Below, in pieces: positions 11,254 through 25,850 of a DNA stretch of 64,000 bases. The position numbers and the translations under genes are program-made. The notes under the pieces are model-generated. The model worked only from the letters and a program-made list of their open reading frames with translations, had not been told where the DNA came from and did not search any database. Each line of letters begins with the position of its first letter. The first letter of the stretch is position 1. The DNA is from Tubulanus polymorphus. Taxonomy: Eukaryota; Nemertea; Palaeonemertea; Tubulaniformes; Tubulanidae. The DNA lies in NCBI RefSeq assembly GCF_964204645.1, contig NC_134025.1, positions 30,162,001 through 30,226,000 on the forward strand, given 5' to 3'.

Positions 11254-13484
11254 TTCTAGCGCCCAAAAAATCATCAATTCTGCTTAAAATGATGAAGCTG
11301 TCAATGATGTTCTACGTTCAGTCCATTTTTTGTCATTTTTGTCATTTCTTTATGAAAGATGTATAGAGCGAGTATATGACGATGTCGATGGAACAGCTCC
11401 TCCTCTCAGTATCCTTCAGCAAAATATAATCTTATGATTACAGCAGATACGATTCATCATTAGAGATGGTGGTAGCCTGGAGAACTTACAGCTTCAAACG
11501 CTGACCTTACCAGATACGATGCAATCGCTGGCTGCGGTACTGAGCTGCATGCCTGCTGTTAGCACGCGACTTACACTCATTTTCTGTCTGCATCTCTCAG
11601 TGACGTTTCATATCAAATTTTACACGTGTAAAAGGATTAATTACATTTTTATTGCGAGATCAAACAGATTCTTCTCAACATACAGAACATTCGATCATTT
11701 AATTAAAATATTCAATTCTTAATTTTTAAAAAATGCACGTTTTGCGGGGAGGAAATCAGGTGCAAGATCTGAGATTTTTGACAAAATTATGTCTTTGTTT
11801 TGCAGAAAGTACTCTAATAATTTGCCATATACGATACATAAAGTGTCCTTAAAATAAATTGGCACACAAACATTTCTAAGGCCTCACGGAAAACTCCATT
11901 GGAAGAATTTCTGACATTTAACATTTTCAAAATAGAAAACAACACGCGAAATTAGAGATATATAATGATTTATTTCATATTTTAAATCCCTTGAGATGAA
12001 GATACGTCGCACACAGTTATGATTAATTGTGGTGGTAGTGGTGGACGGGGGTGGAGGGGAGGGAGGGGTTGGTTACTAGTTCATCCTGTTCGGAATCTAA
12101 AGGTTTATCAGGATTAGATCTGGTATTAGTCTCAGTTGGATTAATAGCCGATGCTCGTGTAGTAGACTAGTTGTACGCATCGATGCCAAATAGTTAATCT
12201 ATATCGGAATTAAATCGGACAGAGACAATCTGAGTGAGGGAGAGTTGATTCTCATTCATCATTAACCTCGACCCGCTGACGCTGAAATCTAACGTTCAGA
12301 AATCTTAAATAAATCATTTTACCGTCAACGTTTTTCGACGCCGATGAATTAAAACCTCGTTCTTTGACAGACGGAGAAAGTGATTAATTCCGCAAACTTC
12401 AAATCATAATCTTTTCGTTGTCAGTAATAACACACCGCGCGACGCAGCAGCGAAATCTCCAAACGCTCCACTGACAAACTTAATCTGGATGCATCAATTT
12501 CAAGGAAAAAATAGTTTCTCATTCTCGAGATTGTGAAAACGCAATCGAATCTTGTTGACAAACGTAGCTACAACTAAACTCAATTTGATGATTGTTTTTA
12601 AATGTTTTAGATTCATTTTGGTCCCAAAGGGGCATTTGACTCATTTACCTGGGCCTAACAATTGAAAAATAGTGTTTTATTTAGTATTCGAACAGGTTTT
12701 AGTTAGACATGATATAGACTATGGCAAGCGGCAGATTATAGAAATCAATGATTAAATCAGAAAATCGCTTAAAGCTCTTAAAGCCACAAATCAATAACAT
12801 CAAACAGACAAATGTCAGATTTGGATTGGAACTTTACCATAGAAATCAGTTCGAATAAGAGCTCACATTTTGACTGCCAATCAAGGATTCCGCTTGTGGC
12901 AAGTGAGGATTCACCTATGGCAACAATGCTGTTTATTGAAACTCAATTTTGCCCGAGTTGTCCTAGAGTTATCCTACTGATACGTGTGTGCGGCATCTAT
13001 TGATATAGTTGCTGCCACAGGGGGCCCTCATTGATCACCATTTCTAAGAAGTTTATACCTTAAGAATTTCGCAAATTCGAAAAACTTTCAGCAAATAAGA
13101 TTTTTTCACGGGAAGAATACTTTTTACGAAACCTGTTGGTAATTTCTACGCATAAACAAGTTCACAATTAGCCGGAAATAGAAACAGTAATCGATCAATG
13201 GAACCATTCATCTATAAACGCATCTGACGAACTGGACAGCTTCGATAGCAAAACTGTCATTCAGTGACAAGCATTCTTCACCGAAATCCTTTGACAAATT
13301 CTACTACGGACATTGATGGAGTGGATTGCACTGTGAACCAGTAACAAAAAATCAAGAGTGCTCGATACATGTGTCAATCAGATACTAAATCTTGCTATCA
13401 ATCATATACCGGTACCTACAAAACATATCGAGATTTTAGTAATTGGTTTTTGAGGCGGTAAATAGATGCCAGCATACCCACATT

Positions 13485-13712
13485 TTTTACATGGATCAAA
13501 TTCGGCCCATGCCAGATCAGGCTCTTCTCAATATAGCACAGGCCTGTGCTATATTTAAACATTGGACAAATTATTGTGTGTGAATGCTAAATGTAAGTGA
13601 CTCACCTCACTTACCACAGCATCATTTTGCTAGTATTTCAGTAAAGAGTGAGTGATTTACGTGTGAGCACTCTCTATAATTAGACACTGGCCAGATTTTA
13701 CCTGGGTTTATG
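13485..13712. mobile_element. MITE-like element, GGGCCAAAT family, copy
   Basis: The same core occurs here (GTGACTCACCTCACTTACCA followed by CAGCATCATTTTGCTAGTAT), preceded by GGACAAATTATTGTGTGTGA and followed by GAGTGATTTACGTGTGAGCA. Confidence 0.58.
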
Positions 13713-16700
13713 GGTTCGATTGGAATGCATCTTTGGCCTCGCCCATCAATAGGAAAAACCCTTGGACGTCCTAATAAATCCCTGAGTTAACGCTGGGTAG
13801 GTTGAGTCAATTCAGTAATCAACTATTGTGGTAAATGTTTAGTATGGTGGTGTTAATATAAAAGATGTCAGTAGATCACGTGCAAAACAAACTGTGCTAA
13901 TTATCAGATGAAACTCATCAACAAGTAGTCTACACTGAGTCACCTGTGAAAATGTGATCTATTTCTGATCAATCGGTCGTCATATTGTCAATTTACACTT
14001 ATCCTAAAGTGTGAAATATATCAGCGTTGATTGCAACGAGGAATATAGATTGTCTCCTATCTGTGGCTCATCATTTGAAATGTGTCCGCAATAATTTTAC
14101 GACAAATTTTCTCCATTTTCTCTAATTGGGAACTTTATTCCACGAGGATTACCATAAAGCTTTCAGAGTATTCTAAAACTGTCACGTATTCATCAGTAAA
14201 TAGATAGTTTTCATTATTATTCATGACAAGTACACTTTGTATACAACTTTCATCAGAAGACAATAAATGATTATTTATCACATTTCGTATATTTCTATAC
14301 AACTTTGTCAGAAGAAGACAATGATTATTGTCTCTAATCAGTTGATATATTTCACTGATAATTTGTAGCGAATGCACTTAATGGATTGTTTTCATTATCA
14401 CATGCTGCATAATTCTGTCCTAGTTTCATCAGAGAAGAATTTATAAATTGATATTTTAATTATTCCTGATAGACTCAGCTTCATTTCAATGTTTGTAATT
14501 ATCTGTTGTCCATACTACTTAGTTTCAGACAGTAGATCTAATTAATTCTGTGATATTTCAGAAAAAATTAAATCCATTTTGTAATAAATTCTGTCTTACG
14601 TGTCACTACTGGGAATTCTAAACTAGACATCTTCAAGGCCTTTTATTTCTAATAACTAGAAGCACGAGATTCATTTTTCTAAAATATCCCATCTTGATTT
14701 TACAATCTTATTTTCGGTTTTATGAATGTGGCTTTTTCTTCATTTTCCTATCATTTGAATTCGATTCACAAAGTATACAATTTGCACCTTTTAGAATTTT
14801 TCTGCAGCAGTATTAAGAAATCTGTGCTCCGAGTAAAAGGCGAAATCTGAATTTGATTGGGTATGTTATAAAGTAAATGCCGGGATTTCAATTCTACAAA
14901 TTACTCGCACAGTAATATATCATGTAGTAATATAGATATTCTGAATTCAGTTTTTCAGTGTAATTTCTCCAGGCATTTCACACATCGCTATAAATATCAC
15001 AGATTTGAAATGCTTTCCGGCAGATTTCCATAAACTCTACGTACAAGATTCTACTGCAGTCAAATAAAACCGACAATTGAAATGTGAACAGGTTTTAGTC
15101 AGAACACAAATCATGTCTAGAAGAAAAAAGCATTATGTGAACAAAAATAAAGAGAGTATTTGATTTAGTTTTACTCTATGCTATAGGTTTTTTCCAATCA
15201 CTAATGTCCATGGAAACTGACGAATTGTATCTATTTAAGGTTTTCTGCTACTCTCACGGTGTCAAATAATGAGGCTGCATTTTAAAATTTTAACTAGCAA
15301 CGAGTTGCAATCAGTTGAAGTGAATAATAACACTTGAATGACTAGAGGTATTTATAGTATGGATGACAGCTTCTCAATCAAACTCATCAGTAATTCCTTT
15401 AGGCTACTTATCAATTGTCACATTCTGATTTCATACTTCATATGTAGGCTAGTATTTCTCTCGAGATACTTATTGTGCAAACTGAACCTCTGAAGAGACA
15501 ACGATATTCCCTATAAATATTCCTCAAATCAACCACTCATTCTCTCATTCTAGTGGTAACAGGTATCATTTAGAAAATCTGTTTTGTAAATGGCTCATAG
15601 CGTTTGAGTTGAAGCATCGAACTACTCATTTATCATTTTAATTGGGGATTTTTTTTTTCATCAAACTTTTGCCTGATTTCTGTGGGTTTGTGTTTGATGA
15701 ATAAATAGAGCAGTTTCAATCCTCGATAAATGAATGCTGTTAATTTGAATAAGATCTGGGCAACCGTAAGTACTATTTGTCTTAGATGAAGATATAACCT
15801 CAGAGGTTTTACTCATTCACGTAGAATGTGTTCAATCAATTTGCTCAATTTGAGTTTGATGAATGTTAGAATATACGAAAAGATGTTTTAGTTTTAACTG
15901 TCAGTCATCTTAGAAGAGTTTCACACGGCAAATAGACAAGCCATGTCATCTTCAACTACTACATCATCAGTGTAACAGCGTATTCCATATTTCCATAAGC
16001 TTGAATGAAGCGCAAGACATTTTGACATCATCTCTGTTCAGTCAGTCATCAGCGCGTCGGTTAACGTCAGAGTAGAAATCTAATTTCATTCAGATTCTCA
16101 TTGATCCTACGCATTCTCAATATGTGGTCCGCATACAACAACATGAAAACTACATGAAAAGAGAGAAAGTGAATCACTTTTTGAATTGTAATTACGATTC
16201 TGAGAAACTGCGCAAACATGTTCAATAGTAATCAACACATCATCACCAGCATATGAGTAAGATCTTTAAGATTTCTAAAATTCAAATACTTGATTGATTT
16301 ATAATGTTCACAACGTTCTGGGATGAATCAAGGACCTCTAAATACCCTACAATTTTCTACTGGTTGATACGGATGGAACCCTTTTGCGAGATCTATTGCC
16401 CCTTCTCCGTCATCGGGAGAACCCTGGATCCACTAATAGTGAATAGATAGATGAGGGAGACGGTTATTCAGTACAACGTTATAAGTAAGTCTGAACTGGA
16501 ACCTGAAGACACTTCAGGGAAACAGCATATGGAAAGTGTTGTACGAATGGTATATTTTATTATTTCATTCAGGTATCGATGTATCGCTTAATATTCCCAA
16601 CAATAACGGCAACTGATTTGATGGGTTTATTACGAATGGACCGCACAATTCCATCCAACGTAAATACGAAAAGAGCCGAAGGGAGGCATAAATCGGCGGG

Positions 16701-17999
16701 CGGTGATATACGTGGAAATGATCATCATACTAAACACAGAGAGAGAAAAAAAACATGTTTAAAACCGACGTTCCATAATATCAGCAGCAGACGGACGAGA
16801 GAGAACATATAGAGAATACTGAGAGCTAATAGAAATTACAACAGATAAAAAACTGCCTTCAAAAATTGTTTCATAGGTTATTTAACCGTGTAGACGTGAA
16901 TGTATGCACGCTTTACAGTTGTAGAAGTAATGGCAAAATGCCATAACGGTGAGTTGAATATTGGAAATAATAATGAAAATATTATCGCTACTGATAACTT
17001 TTCATGGTTTTATGATTTTCCAGAAGTTGGATGTAATTTTTGCGGTTTGCATGACCGGAATTACTAATAGAATCGAGCGCAGCATTGCCACACTTTTCCA
17101 TCAGACATGATAACGATAAGTTTCCAGGAACAAAAGAAAAATAGACGCTGAAATGTTCGTCTCACGTCCGTCGGTCGTCACACGCTGTTTTCAGAAGAAG
17201 GAATTGGGAGACCAGACAAAAATTGCGAGCAATATTAACAGTAGATACGAACTGATCATACTGCGATCACAATCAGTAAACCTGCAGCTTATGAATATCT
17301 GATACCAACAGAACAGACGCTCTATTTATTACATTTATAAATGAGAATGAGAATAATATTCATTAACTCGATCGAATGAAGCCTCCTTCCAAAGACTGAA
17401 ATCATGCAGAATGACAGTATCAAGAGAATCCCACAATAGCAAAGAAAAATAGTTTAAGTTATCAAAAGTGATATGATCTGAGGAATAATAATAACATGGA
17501 TATAACGTCTTATCAATCGTGATCAGATCATGCAGAATTTTTCAATTCTGATCAAGACACATGACCTGGAACATTGATCATGATTCGCACCAAATTTTAT
17601 GATATCTGAGATTTGAAAAAATCTGTTTAAACATACAGGGTGATGGTTGATCTTTTTAAAGAGCAAAAAACTGGTCATCTTGACACTTGATGATTTACTA
17701 GTCTCCCAAACTATTGCAACTTCAGAGGTTTATGTAAAGGCAGCACAAAACTAGAAATGAAGATTTTATTCATTTTTCACCACTTTAAAACTTGTTTAGT
17801 GTTTTCATTCAAACGTGCTCGTGAAAAGTCGGAAGAAATGAAATGAAATACAGCTGTATTTAATGTCAGTTTTTCACCGATATCAAATAACATTAACGTC
17901 CAAAGTAAAATATGATTCGGAATAAACCTCTAGTTTGGACCATTTAAGGGTATGACACCAGAAATTAGATAACAGCTTGAAGTGAGGCAGGATGTCCGT

Positions 18000-18135
18000 A
18001 GAGGCAGGTGTTCTGCTAGGAAGTGAGGCAGGGGGTCTGTCTGTAAAGACAGGTGTTCCGTGTAATAAGGGTAGAGACAGGTGTTCTATAAGTGAGGCAG
18101 TCTGTCTGAAGCAACAAGTGTTCTCTACTATAAAA
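18000..18135. repeat. degenerate GAGGCAGG...CAGGTGTTC tandem repeat
   Basis: Three to four imperfect copies of a unit of about 40-50 bases containing GTGAGGCAG, GTCTGT and ACAGGTGTTC. Confidence 0.65.
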
Positions 18136-18800
18136 CAGGTTGATTGAAAGATGTAAGAGAAGCAGTTAGTTCTCTCTTCAATACTTTATTGAAGTCATGA
18201 ATCCTAACACTTAGATTTAACCGGGGCAATACATTTATACGTAATCGTAGCAGTAATTAATAGAGTTGTATTGATCGCGATTCATTACAACTCGATACAA
18301 ACCAATATCCATCCATTACTGGAACTTATGACGACGACTTAACAAATCTATAACAGTTTGATAACTGTTAAAAGCGCTTGCGGTTTGTTCCCAACGCGCA
18401 ACGCGCGTGCGTATCATCCATTTGTAACCATTTCGGTTACGAGATGCAGCTTTTTTTGCTATGCACATTTTCCCCTCTAAATGGCTCGGTATAAATGATT
18501 CAGACATCACAAGCGCCGAATATTCCCACTACGACACTAGATGGAAAGTAATGTCATTTTTTGCGAGGTCGGTCGAAATGAATTCATATACCTGATGCGA
18601 ACCCGACGGCTAGCACGGAAGAATGAGGATTGATGTCGGAATGAATGAGTTTTCGGTTAGGTGTGGATTATAACACCGGGTAAAGGTGTAAGGAGATGTT
18701 TCGTGTAAGATAGATGATATAAATGTTGCGGTGAACGAACTACTGATAGAATCGGCGTATGAATTCTGATGATATCTCTGTAAAGTCTCGTCTATCGAGT

Positions 18801-18822
18801 GCTGCTGCTGCTGCTGCTGCTG
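18801..18822. repeat. (CTG)7
   Basis: A pure GCT/CTG trinucleotide run of 22 bases in the channel intron. Confidence 0.9.
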
Positions 18823-19196
18823 TAAAATGCGGGATTTCTTTCGACACAAATGTAAAAACTGTTTCTAAGCTCATCGATTGGTGAAAAGTATCGGCGAAGA
18901 TTATGTCTCACTGTTTTTCATGTAAACATAAAACCGTTGATTACGTGCAGAATGAAGTGAAGAATGAAGTGAAGGATGAAGCTGCTCATATGAGAAGTAA
19001 ACCTTGTGTCTAGGAAGAGGCTGCGGCAGTTGAATGATGTCTCGATGCACAAGTCCATCCATTCTCAACTTTCTTATCTATGGTTAATGAATCTTTATAC
19101 CACTGACTTCTTTTCTCTTTTAATATCATCGGCCAAAAAGCTCTGGAGCTACCACAACCCTGGATTGATCAGCACATGAAAGACTGACTGCTACCA

Positions 19197-19222
19197 CCAG
19201 GGCTCAAACGCATGAGCCCTGG
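19197..19222. other. perfect 10-bp palindrome beside the ACTG array
   Basis: CCAGGGCTCA (19197-19206) and TGAGCCCTGG (19213-19222) form a hairpin with a 6-base loop. The same flanking words (GACTGCTACCAC, CATGAGCCCT) recur on the far side of the array, so the array grew inside a duplicated unit. Confidence 0.75.
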
Positions 19223-19243
19223 GTTGATGAGAGACCAGTGAAA

Positions 19244-19361
19244 GACTGACTGACTGACTGACTGACTGACTGACTGACTGACTGACTGACTGACTGACTG
19301 ACTGACTGACTGACTGACTGACTGACTGACTGACTGACTGACTGACTGACTGACTGACTGC
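19244..19361. repeat. (ACTG)n tetranucleotide array
   Basis: About 29 uninterrupted GACT/ACTG copies. Confidence 0.95.
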
Positions 19362-20846
19362 TACCACTTGGATTCAAACATGAGCCCTAGACAAGAAACG
19401 AGTACATGAAGGATCATCAGGATTATTTAACCCATGGGTTGAAACCATCATAACCTAAGATTCATCTCTGCTCAATGATTATAAGAATAATTTTCATGTC
19501 TTTTTCGCTGTAATCAAGATAGAGCGATAACGAATGCTTGAATCAATATATTAATAATATCAATGTATTAATCTTAGGCATCTCGGATAAGAACTAAGTC
19601 AACAATATTTTCTTATTTACTGTGATGGCTGAAGTCCAGTCATATACCTGTAAGCCCATTACGTCAGACATTCAGGTATACAATTTTTGATGCAAGTAAG
19701 GTTTCTATCTGTAAAGGCTTCTTGCAGAGTGCAGTGGTGTGTGGTTCATCGGCTATTCATTAGTTCGAAGCTTCAGCGATGGCACAGTTTCAGGGCGATG
19801 GTTTGTCACCGACTTCTTTCTCTATAACAGGGAAAAACAAACCCTAAACCAATAATAATTCATACCAATATTTCGCGTATGAAATCTGAACGTTATTGGA
19901 GGTGTTTCATTACGTCCCCCATAGTTTGTCTAGTGTGCCAGATAAAACTTGTCACATACAATATCATCAATAAGTAGCAAATTAATGCCACATGATCAAA
20001 TTAATGCATTACTGAACTTAGAAGAAATGATCAGTTAATTGATTTATACAGTTCTGGTCATTTGCAGTTTATAGAATTCATTACATATTGCGTCCTCTTC
20101 GTGAATAGTCTAGAATTTGAATTCCTCTGAATGACCCACGTTTGAGGTTATTCCGAATGTCCTCACCTTTCACCGGGGCAGAAAACAACACCACCATTTT
20201 AGAGGAAATCCCCACAGATAAATGACAGGAGTCCATATTAGGCAGAATTCAGTTGTCAAAGTGGTTTCATCACGCATTCTAGCATCGCTAACACGGACAG
20301 CTTTTTGCAATATGCATGGACAGGGCTATTACTTGTTATTTTGCTAATGACCGCGGGGCGCTGCGTCGGGATTAGGTTCATTCGACTAATGCTTTTTGCC
20401 GCCGAGCCGGTGATATTGTTATATATGTATGAAAACGGAGCCTTTTATAGATTGGTTGAAATCTCGAGAAAATTTGCAGCGCTTCGCGTCAGGAGAGAAC
20501 GCGTCGTCTCTCGACGGAACAAACGATGATCCAGATCTAGAAAAAGTCACGAATCATTTAAAAAGAAATAATTGACAACGGTAAAAGTCATGAAACAGAT
20601 CCGAAGACGTCTAGTCAACCAATTAATGTCTGAGTTGATGCTTCACCGTCCTCGGGCTAACCTCGTCACTGCACCCATCATCTTCAGCAGTGAAATTTTC
20701 TCCGTCGATAATTGCTCGTTTTATGAATTTTGATGTAGAAGTTTTGTCGAATGAAGGGATTCTACAGGTCCAAGCCTCGACATACGCATGAGTTTTGTTG
20801 CAGATGTAGCAAAAAGAAATTAATAAGATGACATTTGCATAAGCCT

Positions 20847-21016
20847 TGATCACACGGAGATGATTTGGCAGAGGCTCGAGTCATTAATTAGAGAGCACCC
20901 TCGCATGCAAACCACTCACTCGATATTATACAATGCTCAAACAAAGCCGAACCTGTTGCAACTCAGACGCAATCATTTGTCCCATGCTAAAATTTGACAT
21001 GGCCTGGGCCAAAAAC
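20847..21016. mobile_element. MITE-like element, GGGCCAAAT family, internally deleted copy
   Basis: The left end GATCACACGGAGATGATTTG is almost identical to that of the copy at 945. It is followed by CAAACCACTCACTCGATATT and ends near GCCTGGGCCAAAAA. The core is degraded. Confidence 0.55.
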
Positions 21017-22329
21017 CCTCGTGTTGACTATACATTTACTGCCATTACTCCTCCTGGTCAGTCCTAAGATTTGTTTTATTCTCTACAAACAGGTCTTACT
21101 GATCAGCTTTACATATATCTATTCTCTACTGTATAAAGATAGTTATATCTGTTTTTCTATGCAATGCTGTCATTTCAGTTGACAAAATCAATGAAAACAA
21201 TGATGACGTATTAAACAACTGAGGCATAGATACAGCAATGACATCACTACTCGGCACGCCTACTGATTTCAGCGATTAATACCAATAAAAATAGGGTGTG
21301 AGCGTGAATCTTTATAGACAATTTAGCGTCCAAATACGGTTGTAAAAGAGCCTTGACATTTAGCTGGTAATATGCGTAGGTAGATCGACGACGCTCTATT
21401 TAAACTGTCATAAATCATTTCTTCAATGATTTTCAAACGGTATTCATTAAAATTTGAATTATTATGATTTGAATGATACGACAGATTCCCAGCGGAAAAC
21501 AGTTAAACTGTTGGCTAGGTGGCAATTTACAGCAATGGAATAGAGTGAATTGGACCCATGGGTTTAAAGTGTCTTATAGCATCGTCGAGTGTAATGTTAG
21601 ATTACAGCAACGTCAATATTGAAAACTACTCCATCTCAGGAAACCCGATAGATGCTCAAATAGTTCATCCATTTTCGTTGCTCTACCCTACGCCGCAAGA
21701 ACCTTCAAAGAAAAAATAGTCAAAGATACAGTAAATAAGTGATCGACACATTTTTTCTAAGGTTTCCCCGACGACACCGATTCATTTGATATTAATTCAA
21801 TAATTGAAGCACCCGCGGTACGGGGGTCTGTCGGTACATTCATTACAAGTTACATCATTTATTTCAAATGCCGCGTGCTCGCGATCCTCTGTCGCTGATA
21901 TAAGGTAACAAAACACGCATAAAATCTGTTGCATTTTCAAATGAAGATAATCCAGGATTTCCTAGACGGAGAGAGAAGTCAGCAATAAAGATAAACCGTA
22001 TGTAGAGATGAGCTGAACTATGACTCAGTTGTGACCAATGTGAAGTCAATACTAAGAAAATATCTCGTCTCAGACGCAGTAAATGAGACATTACTGTCAT
22101 TCAGTATCCAATATACATTCATCTACGAACCACTTGTTGATTGTTAGTTCTATCTCAGGGTCGTTGTTGATTATTTGAAGAAAACCTACAAGCAGTAAAT
22201 GATGCTAATCGAGTGCACAAAAAAGCTATAAGACATAGACGACGCAAGACCAAGATCTGGTTACTCAGTATCTGGTTCCTGATCCCAGTTAAGCATAGTC
22301 AAGGTTTAGATATAAAACCGGTCTAAGTC

Positions 22330-22450
22330 TGTCTTGCTTCTATAGCCGATCTAACATCTTCAGACCAGTCGAAGCTCATTTTAGTTCTATAACCAATCTA
22401 ACAACTTGAGACCAGTCCAAGCTCATCTTGGTTCTATAACCCGATCTACA
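22330..22450. repeat. tandem triplication of about 55 bp
   Basis: Two to three imperfect copies of TTCTATARCCRATCTAACA...GACCAGTCNAAGCTCAT. Confidence 0.65.
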
Positions 22451-23567
22451 CAACTGCTCGTCTCTGTAGACCCTAAATCCGCATAGATCTTCTGATTAAT
22501 TGTTTTCATTTGCCACAAAAGCTTTCAATTTTAGGAATTGATACGACAAGTGAATATATTTGTTGGTTGTTGAATACATCAAACTACGCGTTGTTGAAGT
22601 GATATATGCATTAGATGGGTGCCGGTGTATTGAAGGTATACGTGGTGGTCGAGACGATGCAATCAGATGTCTAGAGACTGATGCATCACCCTCCACAATC
22701 ACGTCTATATCCGTTGAGGATCCGACCGACTTAATGACAATTTGAATCAACCTCTTATATGTCCATTTGTCTCCTCACCCACTATCAGTTCTCACTTACA
22801 GCGGTTGAAGTTAGTAACCTCAGATTCTATACCATTGCGCTCATCTTAAGTAAAAACTTTCAATTTATCTAATTGTTTTGCGGGTTTAATCTTGAATTCT
22901 AAGTTTGTTTCTTAGATGAATCACAGTCACTACACGGTCGGTCAGTTAATACTGATTGCACCGGTGTGGATATTTACCCAGCTGAAAGCAAGCAGAAGGA
23001 TACTTTCATCAATTTCACCAGGGATGCATTCATCGACTCTTTCCATACTGGGATTAATTCATCAATATTTCATAAATGTAACTGGTCGTCATTGAAACTC
23101 TGACCAAACAACTGTCACGAAACATTTACATGTATCGGTAGTTGAAGTTGCTGACAATGAGTGAGGTGACTATTATTGAGGTACCATATGTTTACATATC
23201 TGTGCATGGTGGTTGAAAAGAGATAGTGATATATAAAATGATCACCGCAGTAGAAATGAGATTATTGTTGAATAATCATGATTTATGAAGGGATCAGTTC
23301 ATTAAATACTGTTTAAATAATAACATAATTCGATTTAAAAGCGTCAAATTGAAAAATATGGTTTGTAGAATACATCGTTTGTATTCATATTGTGTTTATG
23401 TATAAATTGCCAAATGAATGTATTTTCAAAAGTAAACAATACTGATAACTAAGATACACTAAACGCAATCATCAGAAACTTCAAGACCGTGTCGACCTTA
23501 ATGGGATTAATTTTCTATAATCGAGCAGCCTGATAGAAAAGAGATGAAGTTTGATTTATGATCACTG

Positions 23568-23586
23568 CAGCAGCAGCAGCAGCAGC
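23568..23586. repeat. (CAG)6
   Basis: A short CAG run about 0.35 kb downstream (in gene sense) of exon 1a. Confidence 0.85.
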
Positions 23587-23932
23587 TAAATTTTATCATC
23601 AACGCTTCATTAATATAAAAATAATCAATCAACAAATGATTAAAAATACCAATGGTGATAGAGGTAGATTGAGGGAAAGAGGTGAAGGAGAGAAGTAGAA
23701 GCTAGGATATTATACTGAATTCTGTAGAGGTTAAACTGTAATCACTGAAACACTGACGACAAACATAAGCAACATCTGTCAATTTTCCAGACAGTCTTCA
23801 AATAAATATCGCGGTCAAGGATACTGTACACATCGACATAAATATCCAGGGCAAAACCCTGTTAAATAAAGTAGGATTTCCCCGCAGAAAATAATGAATA
23901 TTTTCGAAATAAATAAACGATCAGAAACTTAC

Positions 23933-24008
23933 GTGTTCCGTCGAACCTCGTAGCGATTGTATCGAGGAAATTATTCTGCGGCGCGATAAGTCCCTTCCTG
24001 TTGGGCAT
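23933..24008 (-). CDS. ELK-type K+ channel, alternative first coding exon 1a (PAS-cap)
   Basis: The exon starts at ATG (24008) and encodes 25 residues plus one base. It opens [14 protein letters not shown] and closes [11 protein letters not shown], which is the PAS-cap of ELK channels, the N-terminal tail that affects activation and deactivation. The donor GTAAGT occupies 23932-23927. The phase-1 end (final C) joins the PAS exon at 9170 to give T-H-S-N-F. A 3' splice site TTTCTATAG lies only 12 bases upstream of the ATG (exon edge near 24020). The 5' UTR is therefore probably split, with its leader in the CpG-rich stretch near 25.85-26.16 kb (inference). A second, closely similar cap exon lies 20 kb upstream at 44057-44132. 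Confidence 0.9.
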
Positions 24009-24699
24009 AATTCTTTATTACTATAGAAACTGTGCATCACGATTAAACATTGTATTCCCGTTTAAAAATCCCTCGTCTTCACCGTCGACAATTCGTTACA
24101 CGCTTCATACGTATAAACTTAAATATAATCTAAACCTCGTCCTCAGCTGTTGAGCGTCTATCGCAATTTCAATAATCCACTAGATTTTTTCGCATGCGAA
24201 TGATTTAAAAAAAAATTTAACACGACGTCCGTTTTTGAAAATCGGTTACGATGGATGTTGTCGCAACACGCGTGCCTGTGCTATACTGTCTATCACTGCG
24301 ATCACATACTACAATAGGATGACTGCGCGTACAGAGCTGCCCTCTGTTAGCGATACCGATAACTAAGATACACGCGTGCGCGTGCATGTATTGATCATGG
24401 AGCATCTGTGCGATCACTGATTACAACCAACAATAACTGTACAATCAAATACTGGTAATAACTATAGTAAAATGATAACTACTGATGATCGCTATAGTAC
24501 AATTCTACGAGCATTTCATGAGGCCACGTCCATAGTCATGGATTTATATAACACCAGGGGAAAACCATCTCAATTCTATAGCCTATCAAACAACTTAGAA
24601 CTGGTCAAAAGACATAAGGCCACATTTGAACTTAAGTAGTCACCACTGTGCAATTGGGCCCTGGTACTGGTAACTATTTCATTAAAAAGAAGACAAATA

Positions 24700-24833
24700 C
24701 CACGATTGAAGAGATGAAATCAAAAAAGTTTATTGAAGTCGCATCAGTCCTTATAACCATCATTAAGTGTAAATAGAGAAATATAGTGAATAAGTAAATA
24801 CAAAAAGAAAAGCTTATTTCTCTTCAATCGTGG
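24700..24833. mobile_element. small foldback element (15-bp perfect inverted ends)
   Basis: CCACGATTGAAGAGA at 24700-24714 is repeated perfectly inverted at 24819-24833, with a 104-base A/T-rich interior. No clear target-site duplication is seen, so it could also be a simple stem-loop. Confidence 0.55.
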
Positions 24834-25850
24834 GATTTATCATTTCGCTTTTATCATATTTTTCACAAATTTGTACATTTTTAACTATTTCCACTATAGT
24901 GTTAATTATCACTAAAAAAGTGCATTGTCATTTTATTACGAAGATTTATGGATTTGTGACCTAGAAAGAGGACAACAGTAATTACGTGAAGCAATTATCA
25001 TCATTTCGATAAAATGGTTGTAGGATGTTTAATAAAACTCTCTCAATTTACTTATTGGATAATAAAACTATGAAAACCAATTCATGGAAAGCTATGACAA
25101 ATCATGTAATCATGCAATACTTTAATTATGATTTTGTAGGATACAAAAAGGCCTCTCATTAGAGCAAGTTTAATAGTCAATAGTTTACAGCAAGCTCCAA
25201 AAGAAGACTATTTTATCCCCAAAACTTTTAAGTTGAGGTTCCCTGTACGATCTAGGGACTGGTAGGCAATATTTTTTTGGCTTATTTTTAAAATGAATCA
25301 ACAAAAATGTTGAAATTAGAGAAATCTGGATGGAACCAGTTTGCAGGACAATTTTTTCAGTCTTACACAAAACGAGTTTCATCACAAAAACAAAAACCAA
25401 AATGACAGCAGATTTTAACAGTCAATTTAATGGTAATCATTCTAGATTATTACATTAAACATATGGAATCAGGTTGGGGTTAAATCGAGTATACTGAGAT
25501 TCAAATTATGATTCGTGTTTGTGTGAAATTGAGGGTTCACTAAGAACATCGTAGGCTGTGGGTTAATTCAGGGTTTACATGTACCGAAATCAGGCAATAA
25601 CTTTCTATCACGAACGTCTCTTACAGCCGAGTAAAAATATCTTAAAAAATATCAACAAAGTGACATAAAAATGACGGGAAAAAACGATGAATGAACACAG
25701 AAGAATCTGACAATAAATTTCACTTTCGTGTCACTCTAACAACAACTGTTGTACAGGTGATCCTTTATTTTGTCACAAGGCAAGTGTCACCATGGAAACT
25801 GTATACTGATGACACTTGAAGCAAAAATGACATTGACAGAATTCACTCAC

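Larger units (their letters stand above)
9171..23932 (-). other. ELK gene intron 1 (shared part)
   Basis: A 14.8-kb intron between exon 1a and the PAS exon. It contains the repeats and MITEs listed but no conserved coding signal. The stretches 14,000-16,500 and 16,900-18,000 hold nothing I can name. A 74-codon plus-strand frame at 20305-20529 starts with a hydrophobic leader but has no other support. Confidence 0.6.

Noticed and set aside
20305-20529. 74-codon frame with a signal-peptide-like start
   Set aside because: The hydrophobic start and Arg-rich end are suggestive, but there is no family match, conserved motif or transcript signal visible.
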